DNA from: Candidatus Aenigmatarchaeota archaeon
Lineage (GTDB): Archaea; Aenigmatarchaeota; Aenigmatarchaeia; PWEA01; B50-G16
Reading direction: 5' to 3'
DNA length: 8,461 nt
Assembly: GCA_003663345.1 (NCBI GenBank)
Contig: QMZU01000025.1
Location: 1-8,461, forward strand
Shown: one piece after another, positions 1-5,729 of the stretch
Position numbering within the stretch: position 1 is the first letter of the stretch
Layout: each line of letters begins with the position of its first letter
Made by a program: the position numbers and the translations under genes
Notes under the pieces: generated by a model
The model's input: the letters and a program-made list of their open reading frames with translations, nothing else
The model's database searches: none
What the model was told of the DNA's origin: nothing

Positions 1-387
1 CGCTTCAAGGAGCAGTACAGGGCGGAGTACATTCTGGATGTGCTGAGAGACAGGGGTGTGCTTCTGGCTGTGACAACAGCCGATATCTTCGCGGATAAGC
101 TGCACTTCGTTTACGGTCTGGCAGAGTACAGAGGACCAGCGATAGTGAGCACCGCGCGACTGGACCCGCAATTTTACAAAGAAAGTCCAAACTTCCAGTT
201 ACTGATGAGCCGTCTGGTCAAGGAGGCGATTCATGAGATAGGTCACATCTTTGGTCTGAGCCACTGCCAGTACCCGGAGTGTGTGATGAGTTATTCAAAT
301 AACGTTAAATTCGTGGACAAGAAGAAGAAGTGGTTCTGTGACTCGTGTAAAGTGAAGATGAGCACGGAGGGAATCGACCTATGCTGA
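1..387 (+). CDS. amzA: Archaemetzincin, zinc metalloprotease (5' end outside window)
   Basis: This is the C-terminal 128 residues of an archaemetzincin; the frame is open from base 1, so the true start lies upstream and the GTG at 40 is internal. The signature is complete: HEIGHIFGLSHC (bases 232-267), the zinc site HExxHxxGxxH followed directly by Cys, then CxxxxC-x-M (Met of the Met-turn) and a CDSC pair near the end. In the family these four cysteines bind a second, structural zinc. Archaemetzincins are intracellular metallopeptidases of the metzincin clan, widespread in archaea, with poorly known substrates. Full-length archaeal members are about 180 residues, so roughly 50 are missing here. 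No signal peptide can be judged. The last codons overlap endA by 7 bases in another frame, so the two genes are probably co-transcribed and translationally coupled. Identification is secure; the biological role is not known. Confidence 0.95.
   Translation, partial: RFKEQYRAEYILDVLRDRGVLLAVTTADIFADKLHFVYGLAEYRGPAIVSTARLDPQFYKESPNFQLLMSRLVKEAIHEIGHIFGLSHCQYPECVMSYSNNVKFVDKKKKWFCDSCKVKMSTEGIDLC
366..371 (+). promoter_or_regulatory. Ribosome binding site for endA
   Basis: GGAGGG lies 9 bases before the ATG at 381, inside the end of amzA. With the next bases it reads GGAGGGAATC, close to the archaeal consensus GGAGGTGATC. It supports ATG 381 as the endA start even though this overlaps the upstream gene. 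Confidence 0.75.
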
Positions 388-926
388 AAAAACCTGAAGG
401 AATCTTCTCCGAGTGTGAGGTAATCGTCTGGGGCGAGAAGGAAGCACAGGAAGTGTATAACATAGGCAGTTATGGGAAGCTCAAGGATGACCACCTGGTT
501 CTGAGTCTTGTAGAGGCGCTTTACCTTATGGAGAAAGGAAAACTTGAGGTCAAGGATAAGAGAGGTTCTGTATTCACGAAGGAGAGGTTCTTCAGAAAAG
601 CTGTGAAGGTGGACAGGGAGTTTCCTTTCAAATACGTTGTCTACAGGGATTTGAGAGAGAGAGGATTTCTGGTGAGAACCGGTTTCAAGTTCGGTACACA
701 CTTCCGTGTTTATGAGAGGGGTGTAAAGCTGAAGAAAGGTCCAAAATCGGCCAAAGAACACACCAAATGGATAGTCCATGCTGTCCCGGAGAATTACAAG
801 TGTTCGTTCCCTGAGCTCAGCAGGGCTGTGAGGCTAGCACATAACATAAGGGCTAGAATGTTATGGGCTGTTGTGGATGAGGAGGATGATGTAACTTATT
901 ATAAAATAGAGAGGATAAAGCCGTGA
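381..926 (+). CDS. endA: tRNA-splicing endonuclease, one catalytic residue replaced
   Basis: EndA cuts introns out of precursor tRNAs at the bulge-helix-bulge motif. At 181 residues it has the size of the homotetrameric (alpha4) archaeal enzymes. Residues 1-80 form the N-terminal domain (LSLVEALYLMEKGKLEV, 41-57, is typical). Residues 83-181 form the nuclease domain, with YVVYRDLRERGF (85-96), FGTHFRVYERG (104-114) and LWAVVDEEDDVTYY (161-174). The catalytic tyrosine (Tyr111) and histidine (His127) are present. The third member of the triad, the lysine in the family motif AHSVRKK (Lys156 in the Methanocaldococcus jannaschii enzyme), is alanine here: the protein reads AHNIRARM, with codon GCT at 852-854. 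The spacing from Tyr111 to His127 is about six residues longer than in M. jannaschii. The gene overlaps amzA by 7 bases and is followed after 4 bases by the CBS gene. The family call is firm; activity is in doubt because of Ala158. Confidence 0.93.
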   Translation: MLKKPEGIFSECEVIVWGEKEAQEVYNIGSYGKLKDDHLVLSLVEALYLMEKGKLEVKDKRGSVFTKERFFRKAVKVDREFPFKYVVYRDLRERGFLVRTGFKFGTHFRVYERGVKLKKGPKSAKEHTKWIVHAVPENYKCSFPELSRAVRLAHNIRARMLWAVVDEEDDVTYYKIERIKP

Positions 927-928
927 TT
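923..928 (+). promoter_or_regulatory. Probable ribosome binding site of the CBS gene
   Basis: GTGATT overlaps the endA stop codon and ends two bases before ATG 931. It matches the 3' half of the archaeal Shine-Dalgarno consensus GGAGGTGATC, in the expected register. A GAGAGG at 909-914 is an alternative but is rather distant. Confidence 0.45.
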
Positions 929-930
929 GT

Positions 931-2058
931 ATGAAACTGGAAGATTTGAGTGTTGGAAGTATCTCAAAGGTTGGGGAAACCTTTGAGGTGGATGAGAAGG
1001 TATCAGACTTTGTAGGCAGGGTGAAGGAGAAGAATCTGGATGCTGCGGCTGTTTTTGATGGAAGTGACTACAAAGGTATTGTTACTCACCAGATGATTGC
1101 GGAGAGAAATATCCCATTGAACACCAAACTATCCAAAGTGGTTCTCAGAACACCTCTCATTGAGGAGAATCTTTCAGTGATGGATGTAGCGGAACTGATG
1201 GTTAAATCCGGTGTAAATGCGTTACCGGTATTTATAAACGGGTTTGAAGGACTAATTACGGATAGAAACATCATATCTGCTCTGACGAAAGTCGGTGGGT
1301 TGAGAGAATGGAGTGCGGAGGATGTTGCATCAGAGCCGATTCTGATAAACATGAATGATGACATAGGCAAGGCGAGGAACCTTATGAGGGAGAAGAACGT
1401 GAGCAGACTTCCGGTGGTTGACGATGAGGGGAAATTGGTGGGGATGGTCGACTCGATGATATTGGTAAAACATATCCCTCCAAAGGAAGGTATCACCAGA
1501 GGTGACGCAGGTGGCGATACTGTTCCTGTCTATGATATACCTGCTTCGGCAATAATGGATGATAATCCAGCGATAGTTGAAAACAACACCCCGCTGAATG
1601 AGGTCGTGGAACTCATGAGCAAACATCCAACAGCTTCGGTTGTGGTTACATTGGATGGTGGTCCTGTTGGAATCATCACACCCAAAGACATCATCGAACT
1701 CATAGCATCTCGAAAGAAAGAGGAGGGTGTCTATGTTCAGATAACCGATATGCCGGAACTGGATGAGTTCACACTGGAGAAGATGTACGAAATCATAGAG
1801 ACGGGTGTGCAGAAGGTCGGAAGGGTTTACGGAAGTGCTGAATATCTATTTGTCCATATAAAGGAGCACCAGAAGGAAGGGGCAAAAACAAAATACTCAG
1901 TGAGGGTCAGGTTCATGACACCTGTGGGGATGTTCATCAGTCGCGGTATGAGCTGGGATATTCTGGAGGCTGTGGGTGATGCTCTGGATAGACTAGAGAG
2001 GATTGTCATTGAGAGTCATAAGAAGTTTCTGGATTCTCGAAAGAAAGGTAAAATTTAG
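931..2058 (+). CDS. Four-CBS-domain protein with HPF/RaiA-like C-terminal domain
   Basis: This is a 375-residue soluble protein. Four CBS repeats can be read: about 5-60, 66-119 (PVFINGFEGLITDRNI), 127-182 (LPVVDDEGKLVGMVD) and 204-260 (GGPVGIITPKDIIELI). They would form two Bateman modules, which in general bind adenine nucleotides and sense energy state. Residues 267-368 are a separate domain: a beta strand (VYVQITDMP), a helix (about 280-292), a strand (YLFVHIKEH), a strand (KYSVRVRFMTP), then a long helix with WDILEAVGDALDRLERIVIESHKK. This order, and the 'alternating strand, then A..DALDRLE' pattern, resemble ribosome hibernation factors (HPF/RaiA). The likely role is ribosome binding under nucleotide control, which is inference. 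Start ATG 931 lies four bases after endA, so it is probably in the amzA-endA operon. Its stop overlaps the convergent glyS stop. Confidence 0.85.
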   Translation: MKLEDLSVGSISKVGETFEVDEKVSDFVGRVKEKNLDAAAVFDGSDYKGIVTHQMIAERNIPLNTKLSKVVLRTPLIEENLSVMDVAELMVKSGVNALPVFINGFEGLITDRNIISALTKVGGLREWSAEDVASEPILINMNDDIGKARNLMREKNVSRLPVVDDEGKLVGMVDSMILVKHIPPKEGITRGDAGGDTVPVYDIPASAIMDDNPAIVENNTPLNEVVELMSKHPTASVVVTLDGGPVGIITPKDIIELIASRKKEEGVYVQITDMPELDEFTLEKMYEIIETGVQKVGRVYGSAEYLFVHIKEHQKEGAKTKYSVRVRFMTPVGMFISRGMSWDILEAVGDALDRLERIVIESHKKFLDSRKKGKI

Positions 2059-3545
2059 ATTTTCATCTTCCCTTCCTTCAGCTCTCTTATAACATCCACA
2101 AGTGTGTCCACCTTAACCCTTATCTGGTTCGTGGTATCCCTGTCCCTGATCGTAACGGTGTTGTCCTCAAGTGTCTGGTAATCAACTGTTATACAGAAAG
2201 ACGTTCCGTTCTCATCCTGGCGGGCGTATCTCCTGCCTATTGACCCGCTCTCATCATAAACACAGTCGTAATATTTCCTGAGCATCTGGAATATCTCCCA
2301 CGCCTTCTCGGGCAAACCCTCTTTTTTCACGATAGGGAAAACTGCGCAATCATACGGTGCTATCAATTTCGGTATAGCGAGATATGTTCTGTCATTTGTT
2401 CTCAGGGATAATTCCAGTATCGCGTAAACTGTTCGGTCAACACCGAAACTTATCTCCACAACATGTGGGACGAATTTCTCCCCATCCACATAGACCTCAT
2501 GGTTCTTTCCGCTCACCTTCTGATGTCCGCCCAAATCGTGATCTGTCCTGTAGTGAAGACCCGCCACTTCTCCGAAACCCCCGTACGTTTCAACCTTAAG
2601 TTGTATATCCCAGTGGTATTTGTTGTAAAATGCCTTCTCCTCATCCGCCAGTTGGTAAAACCTGAAGACCTCCTTCGGAAGGCCGAGAACATCAAGAAAG
2701 AACTGTTGAATCTTCGCCATGTAATATAGATAAAATTTCGGAAGGCCGAATTTTCTCGAGGCTTCTCTGCACGTGACCTCTTCCACTTTACCGCTCTTCC
2801 TGTTGGAAACCGGAAGGAGCCTTACTTTATACTCTTTAACCGAATCGAAATCAGGATGTTCATCTATCTTCTTCGGATTAAAGAATATCTGAAGCTCCGC
2901 CTGGGTGAACTCCCGGGTTCTGTAAACCCCCTGCCTCGGGCTTATCTCGTTCCTGTACGCTTTACCTATTATCGCGAGTCCGAGCGGAAGTGATTTCCTC
3001 GTTGCCTGGAACTCGCGGAGAAAGTTTATGTATGCACCCTGAGCTGTTTCGGGTCTGAGATAAGCGGGTGTTCCTGAATATGGTCCAACCTTTAACGGAA
3101 ACATAAGGTTCAGAACCCCAACCTCTTTCAGTTCACCTCCACAGTTCGGACACCTTATTTTGTACTTTTTTATGGTTTCCGTCAGCTCTTCAGCAGTCAT
3201 CCCCTCGAACTGCTCACCCAGTTCGTTCTCCAGTATATGGTCCGCCCTCTCGATCAAACCGCAGGATGAACATTCCGTAATGGGATCTGTGAAGGATTCA
3301 ACATGCCCTGAAGCTATCAGAACACTCTCCGGAAGGATATCGGTACTCTCGATCTCGTAGAAATTGGGGTCAAGGCCAAGAAAGTATTTTCTCCAGAGGT
3401 TCTCGAACTTCCTTTTAAGAAGTGTGCCGAGGTGTCCGTAATCATAAAACCCCGATAAACCTCCGTATATCTCAGCGCTCTGCCATATGAAACCCTTTCT
3501 CTTGGATATATCCTCGAGGATTTCCGGCTTTGTCCTTTTTGACAT
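2055..3545 (-). CDS. glyS: Glycyl-tRNA synthetase, archaeal/eukaryotic dimeric type
   Basis: This class II enzyme charges tRNA-Gly with glycine in the cytosol. The N-terminus (KRKGFIWQSAEIYGGLSGFYDYG, about 16-38) is diagnostic of the alpha2-type GlyRS. A Cys4 zinc site (CSSC 92-95, CPNC 132-135) frames an insertion. Then come RPETAQG (164-170), class II motif 2 (YRNEISPRQGVYRTREF, 197-213, ending in TQAE), the glycine-site region ETYGGFGEVAGLHYRTDHDL (319-338), and motif 3 (SFGVDRTVYAILE, 366-378). The anticodon-binding domain spans about 395-490 (FPIVKKEGLPEKA, YDESGSIGRRYARQDE, DRDTTNQIRV). The 496 residues are fewer than the roughly 570 of many euryarchaeal GlyRS, with no core motif lost. 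The start ATG at 3545 follows a short leader containing GTGGTC. It is divergent from the GT2 gene with 44 bases between, and it converges on the CBS gene with a 4-base overlap. Confidence 0.97.
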   Translation of the reverse strand: MSKRTKPEILEDISKRKGFIWQSAEIYGGLSGFYDYGHLGTLLKRKFENLWRKYFLGLDPNFYEIESTDILPESVLIASGHVESFTDPITECSSCGLIERADHILENELGEQFEGMTAEELTETIKKYKIRCPNCGGELKEVGVLNLMFPLKVGPYSGTPAYLRPETAQGAYINFLREFQATRKSLPLGLAIIGKAYRNEISPRQGVYRTREFTQAELQIFFNPKKIDEHPDFDSVKEYKVRLLPVSNRKSGKVEEVTCREASRKFGLPKFYLYYMAKIQQFFLDVLGLPKEVFRFYQLADEEKAFYNKYHWDIQLKVETYGGFGEVAGLHYRTDHDLGGHQKVSGKNHEVYVDGEKFVPHVVEISFGVDRTVYAILELSLRTNDRTYLAIPKLIAPYDCAVFPIVKKEGLPEKAWEIFQMLRKYYDCVYDESGSIGRRYARQDENGTSFCITVDYQTLEDNTVTIRDRDTTNQIRVKVDTLVDVIRELKEGKMKI

Positions 3546-3556
3546 AAGACCACTTC
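3546..3556 (-). promoter_or_regulatory. Short leader with Shine-Dalgarno-like site of glyS
   Basis: Read on the minus strand, the leader is GAAGTGGTCTT followed by ATG. GTGGTC can pair with the archaeal 16S tail (…GAUCACCUCC) using one G:U pair, in the same register as GTGATC of the consensus. The same AAGTGGTCT string precedes pheS. Confidence 0.5.
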
Positions 3557-3560
3557 AAGA

Positions 3561-3568
3561 TATTAAAA
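3561..3568 (+). promoter_or_regulatory. TATA box for the GT2 gene
   Basis: TATTAAAA begins 29 bases before ATG 3590, the spacing expected if transcription starts at or very near the start codon. No Shine-Dalgarno sequence lies between, so the mRNA is probably leaderless. The 9-mer ATATTAAAA recurs upstream of pheS. Confidence 0.6.
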
Positions 3569-3577
3569 CCTTCAATC

Positions 3578-3585
3578 AATATAAA
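3578..3585 (-). promoter_or_regulatory. TATA box for glyS
   Basis: On the minus strand this reads TTTATATT. A start about 29 bases downstream falls near 3556, giving a leader of about 11 bases before ATG 3545. The box lies between the GT2 TATA box and the GT2 start, so the two divergent promoters are interleaved. Confidence 0.45.
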
Positions 3586-3589
3586 AGTT

Positions 3590-4573
3590 ATGATAAAGGT
3601 TACATTGATAATCCCTGTTTCCATGCATGAACCGCTCGAGACTGTAAAATCCTCTCTTTTGAATTTAAAGAAGTTAAAGGTCCCAAATGCTGTAAATTTG
3701 GAATTTCTGTATGTGATTGATATTAATAACGGTGATGAAAGAAAAGAATATCTTAAAAGAAATGGTGCCGGGGTGATTGAAAATCCGCCTAAAAGCGGGA
3801 AAGCACGGACCCTTAATAAAGCGATTCATCTAACAGATTCAGATTATATTGGAATACTGGATATAGATGCAAGACCTGATAGAAATTTCATTATTGAATC
3901 CCTCAGAATTCTAGAGGAGAATCCTGAATTATTCGGTGTGAGTTACAGAAGATATCCAACAAACAGGTATCTTAACAGGTTCACGAATGCCCTTTCGATG
4001 GAGTATATTTTTGTGGAACACACACAAAGGTTCTTTCACTTATTCAGTGGTTTCCACCTCTTCAACGGTCCGATGGGACTCTTTCGGGGAGAGATGTTGA
4101 AAAAAATAAATTTTAAGGGAGACGTTATATGTGAGGACCTGGACTTCCTTGAAAGGGCTACTCTTAAAGGATACAGAATTTACCTCACGGGGAAAACGGG
4201 TATCGGTGAGGAGATTCCCCACAATATTTATGACTATTACAATCAGAAGGTCAGGTGGCTGTACGGAGCGCTCACGAGCCTCAGAAACAAACTTCCGCTC
4301 TTTATCAGATCCAATATCTCCTGGAGGGTGAAGCTATCCTGGATACTGATACTGGCCAGTCCCTTTTTCGGATTCATCTATTCCCCATTGATACTTCTGT
4401 ATTTACCGGTAATATTCAGGAGAGCAAAATGTCTGGAGGATGTTATTTTGAATGTGTTCGGTGGTATATTCCTATCTTTGTTTATTCCCTACTGTGGTCT
4501 GGTCGCAATGTTGAGGTTTCTGAGCGGAAAGAGAATCGAATGGAAGGGATTGAGAAGAGGAAAGGAGATATAA
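3590..4573 (+). CDS. GT2-family glycosyltransferase with two C-terminal membrane segments
   Basis: A 327-residue inverting family-2 glycosyltransferase. It transfers a sugar from a nucleotide-sugar to an acceptor not identifiable from sequence. The N-terminal strand VTLIIPVSMHEP (4-15) opens the GT-A fold. PKSGKARTLNKAI (67-79) and DID (91-93) bind the nucleotide-sugar and metal. GPMGLFRGEML (160-170), CEDLDF (181-186, with ED as the acceptor-side acidic motif) and QKVRW (219-223, the QxxRW motif) follow as in cellulose synthase-like and glucosyl-lipid GT2 enzymes. Two hydrophobic segments, about 248-276 and 284-309, anchor it in the membrane with the catalytic domain in the cytosol. It probably has its own leaderless promoter. 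The GT4 pair follows after 34 bases. The first two thirds of the gene are markedly A+T rich compared with its neighbours. A role in glycolipid or surface-polysaccharide synthesis is inferred from context. Confidence 0.88.
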   Translation: MIKVTLIIPVSMHEPLETVKSSLLNLKKLKVPNAVNLEFLYVIDINNGDERKEYLKRNGAGVIENPPKSGKARTLNKAIHLTDSDYIGILDIDARPDRNFIIESLRILEENPELFGVSYRRYPTNRYLNRFTNALSMEYIFVEHTQRFFHLFSGFHLFNGPMGLFRGEMLKKINFKGDVICEDLDFLERATLKGYRIYLTGKTGIGEEIPHNIYDYYNQKVRWLYGALTSLRNKLPLFIRSNISWRVKLSWILILASPFFGFIYSPLILLYLPVIFRRAKCLEDVILNVFGGIFLSLFIPYCGLVAMLRFLSGKRIEWKGLRRGKEI

Positions 4574-4577
4574 AGGA

Positions 4578-4585
4578 TTTAAAAC
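4578..4585 (+). promoter_or_regulatory. TATA box for the first GT4 gene
   Basis: TTTAAAAC begins 30 bases before ATG 4608, the spacing of a leaderless archaeal promoter. The 34-base gap between the GT2 stop and ATG 4608 shows no Shine-Dalgarno site. The GT4 pair may therefore be transcribed separately from GT2, although read-through is possible. Confidence 0.5.
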
Positions 4586-4607
4586 TCTGAGGCTTCTAAT
4601 AAAGACT

Positions 4608-5729
4608 ATGAAGGTGGCCGTATTCAGCGATACGTATGAACCCCAGGTAAATGGTGTAGTCAACTGCATAAACATGCTGAATAATGAATTTCGGAAAGAT
4701 GGTATAGAAACAATGATAGTGGCGCCAACGGGTACGGGAAATAAGTTCACGTCACTGACACTTCCTTTTTACAAGGAGTTTGAGGTGGCGCCTCTCCCCT
4801 ATCACAAATCACTGAAGCTTTTGAAGGGATTCAAACCCGATATCATCCATTCCCATACGCAGTTCAACATGGGGGTTGCCGCACTGATGGCAAGAAAGGT
4901 TCTGAAGGTTCCTGTGGTAACGACCTTTCACACACTCATACCTGATTATTTCGGATATTATTTCTTTGAGAGCGAAGTTGTGAAGGAGCTCCTGTGGAAA
5001 TACTTTGTGAAATACTTCAAGCACTGTGATGCCATCACAACACCGAACCAGGAGATAAAGGATGAGATAAGAAAGAGGCTGAACAGGGAGGTGTATCTGA
5101 TAAGGAATGGTGTGGATGTGAACAAGTTTCATCCAAAGAGAAGGTCGCGCATTTATGAGAGTTATGGGATAAAGGATGAGAAGGTTGTTCTCCATGTTGG
5201 CAGGTTGAGCAAGGAGAGGAGCCTTGATGAACTGATAGAGGCATTCAAGGATATTCTTAATGAAAGGGATGATGTGAGGCTGGTAATCGTTGGGCGGGGT
5301 CCGGCAGAAAGAAAACTCAAAAGAATGGCAAGAGGGTACAGAGATAAAATAATCTTCACCGGGTTCGTGTCTGATGAGGTCCTTCCCCAGATATATGCCA
5401 GCGCGTACCTTTTCGTGACCCCCTCAAAAACAGATGTTTATCCACTTGCGCTGCTGGAGGCGTATGCCTCCGGATTACCGGTGGTTGGAAGTGAGATGGG
5501 TGGTGTGGGTCATCTCATAAATAAAAAGACCGGTTTCAAGTTCTCCAGCACCGGTGAGATGAAGGAGCGGATTATCCATCTCTTGGATGATGAAAATGTC
5601 AGGAAAAAATTATCAGGGAACGCGAGAAAGTTCGCTGAAACAAAATCCTGGGAGCATGTATCAAAAGAGTTTGTTGATCTGTATGAAAGAACAATAGAGG
5701 GATTCAATGAAAGTCAATATATTCAATGA
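4608..5729 (+). CDS. GT4 glycosyltransferase, monoglycosyl-glycerolipid synthase-like
   Basis: A 373-residue retaining GT-B glycosyltransferase. The N-terminal acceptor domain has FSDTYEPQVNGVV (6-18), IHSHTQFNMGVAALMARK (80-97) and TTFHTLIPDYFGYY (105-118). These three blocks are characteristic of the glycolipid branch of GT4 (1,2-diacylglycerol 3-glucosyltransferases and PimA-like enzymes). The donor domain has VGRLSKERSLDELIEAF (197-213), IVGRGPAE (227-234), TGFVSDE (251-257) and TPSKTDVYPLALLEAYASGLP (271-291), which contains the E-x7-E type motif with Asp276 in place of the first Glu and Glu284 kept; Asp here is a known variant. There is no transmembrane segment; such enzymes bind the membrane peripherally. 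The most likely activity is adding the first sugar to a membrane diol lipid (archaeol in an archaeon), which is inference. The 3' end overlaps the next GT4 gene by 23 bases. Confidence 0.88.
   Translation: MKVAVFSDTYEPQVNGVVNCINMLNNEFRKDGIETMIVAPTGTGNKFTSLTLPFYKEFEVAPLPYHKSLKLLKGFKPDIIHSHTQFNMGVAALMARKVLKVPVVTTFHTLIPDYFGYYFFESEVVKELLWKYFVKYFKHCDAITTPNQEIKDEIRKRLNREVYLIRNGVDVNKFHPKRRSRIYESYGIKDEKVVLHVGRLSKERSLDELIEAFKDILNERDDVRLVIVGRGPAERKLKRMARGYRDKIIFTGFVSDEVLPQIYASAYLFVTPSKTDVYPLALLEAYASGLPVVGSEMGGVGHLINKKTGFKFSSTGEMKERIIHLLDDENVRKKLSGNARKFAETKSWEHVSKEFVDLYERTIEGFNESQYIQ
5697..5701 (+). promoter_or_regulatory. Ribosome binding site of the second GT4 gene
   Basis: GAGGG ends five bases before ATG 5707 and lies inside the upstream coding region. 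It supports this overlapping start and coupled translation of the GT4 pair. Confidence 0.5.
5702..5729 (+). repeat. Short direct repeat spanning the GT4/GT4 overlap
   Basis: ATTCAATGA occurs at 5702-5710 and again at 5721-5729. The first copy carries the ATG of the second GT4 gene and the second copy carries the TGA of the first. It may be a trace of a small duplication that created the 23-base overlap, or chance in A+T-rich sequence. Confidence 0.4.

Noticed and set aside
40..387. GTG at 40 as the start of a short archaemetzincin
   Set aside because: The frame is open to base 1 with conserved-looking sequence (RFKEQYRAEYILD) before it, and the family is longer, so the gene is simply cut by the window edge.
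291..779. Minus-strand open frame of 162 codons antisense to endA
   Set aside because: Its sense strand encodes conserved EndA motifs; the antisense product has no family features.
3567..3601. Inverted repeat AACCTT / AAGGTT around the GT2 start
   Set aside because: Only six bases pair, across a 23-base loop in A+T-rich sequence, so chance is sufficient.
5434..5461. Asp instead of the first Glu in the E-x7-E motif of the first GT4 enzyme as a sign of inactivity
   Set aside because: A TD-x-(F/Y) form of this motif is common among active GT4 enzymes and the second Glu is kept.
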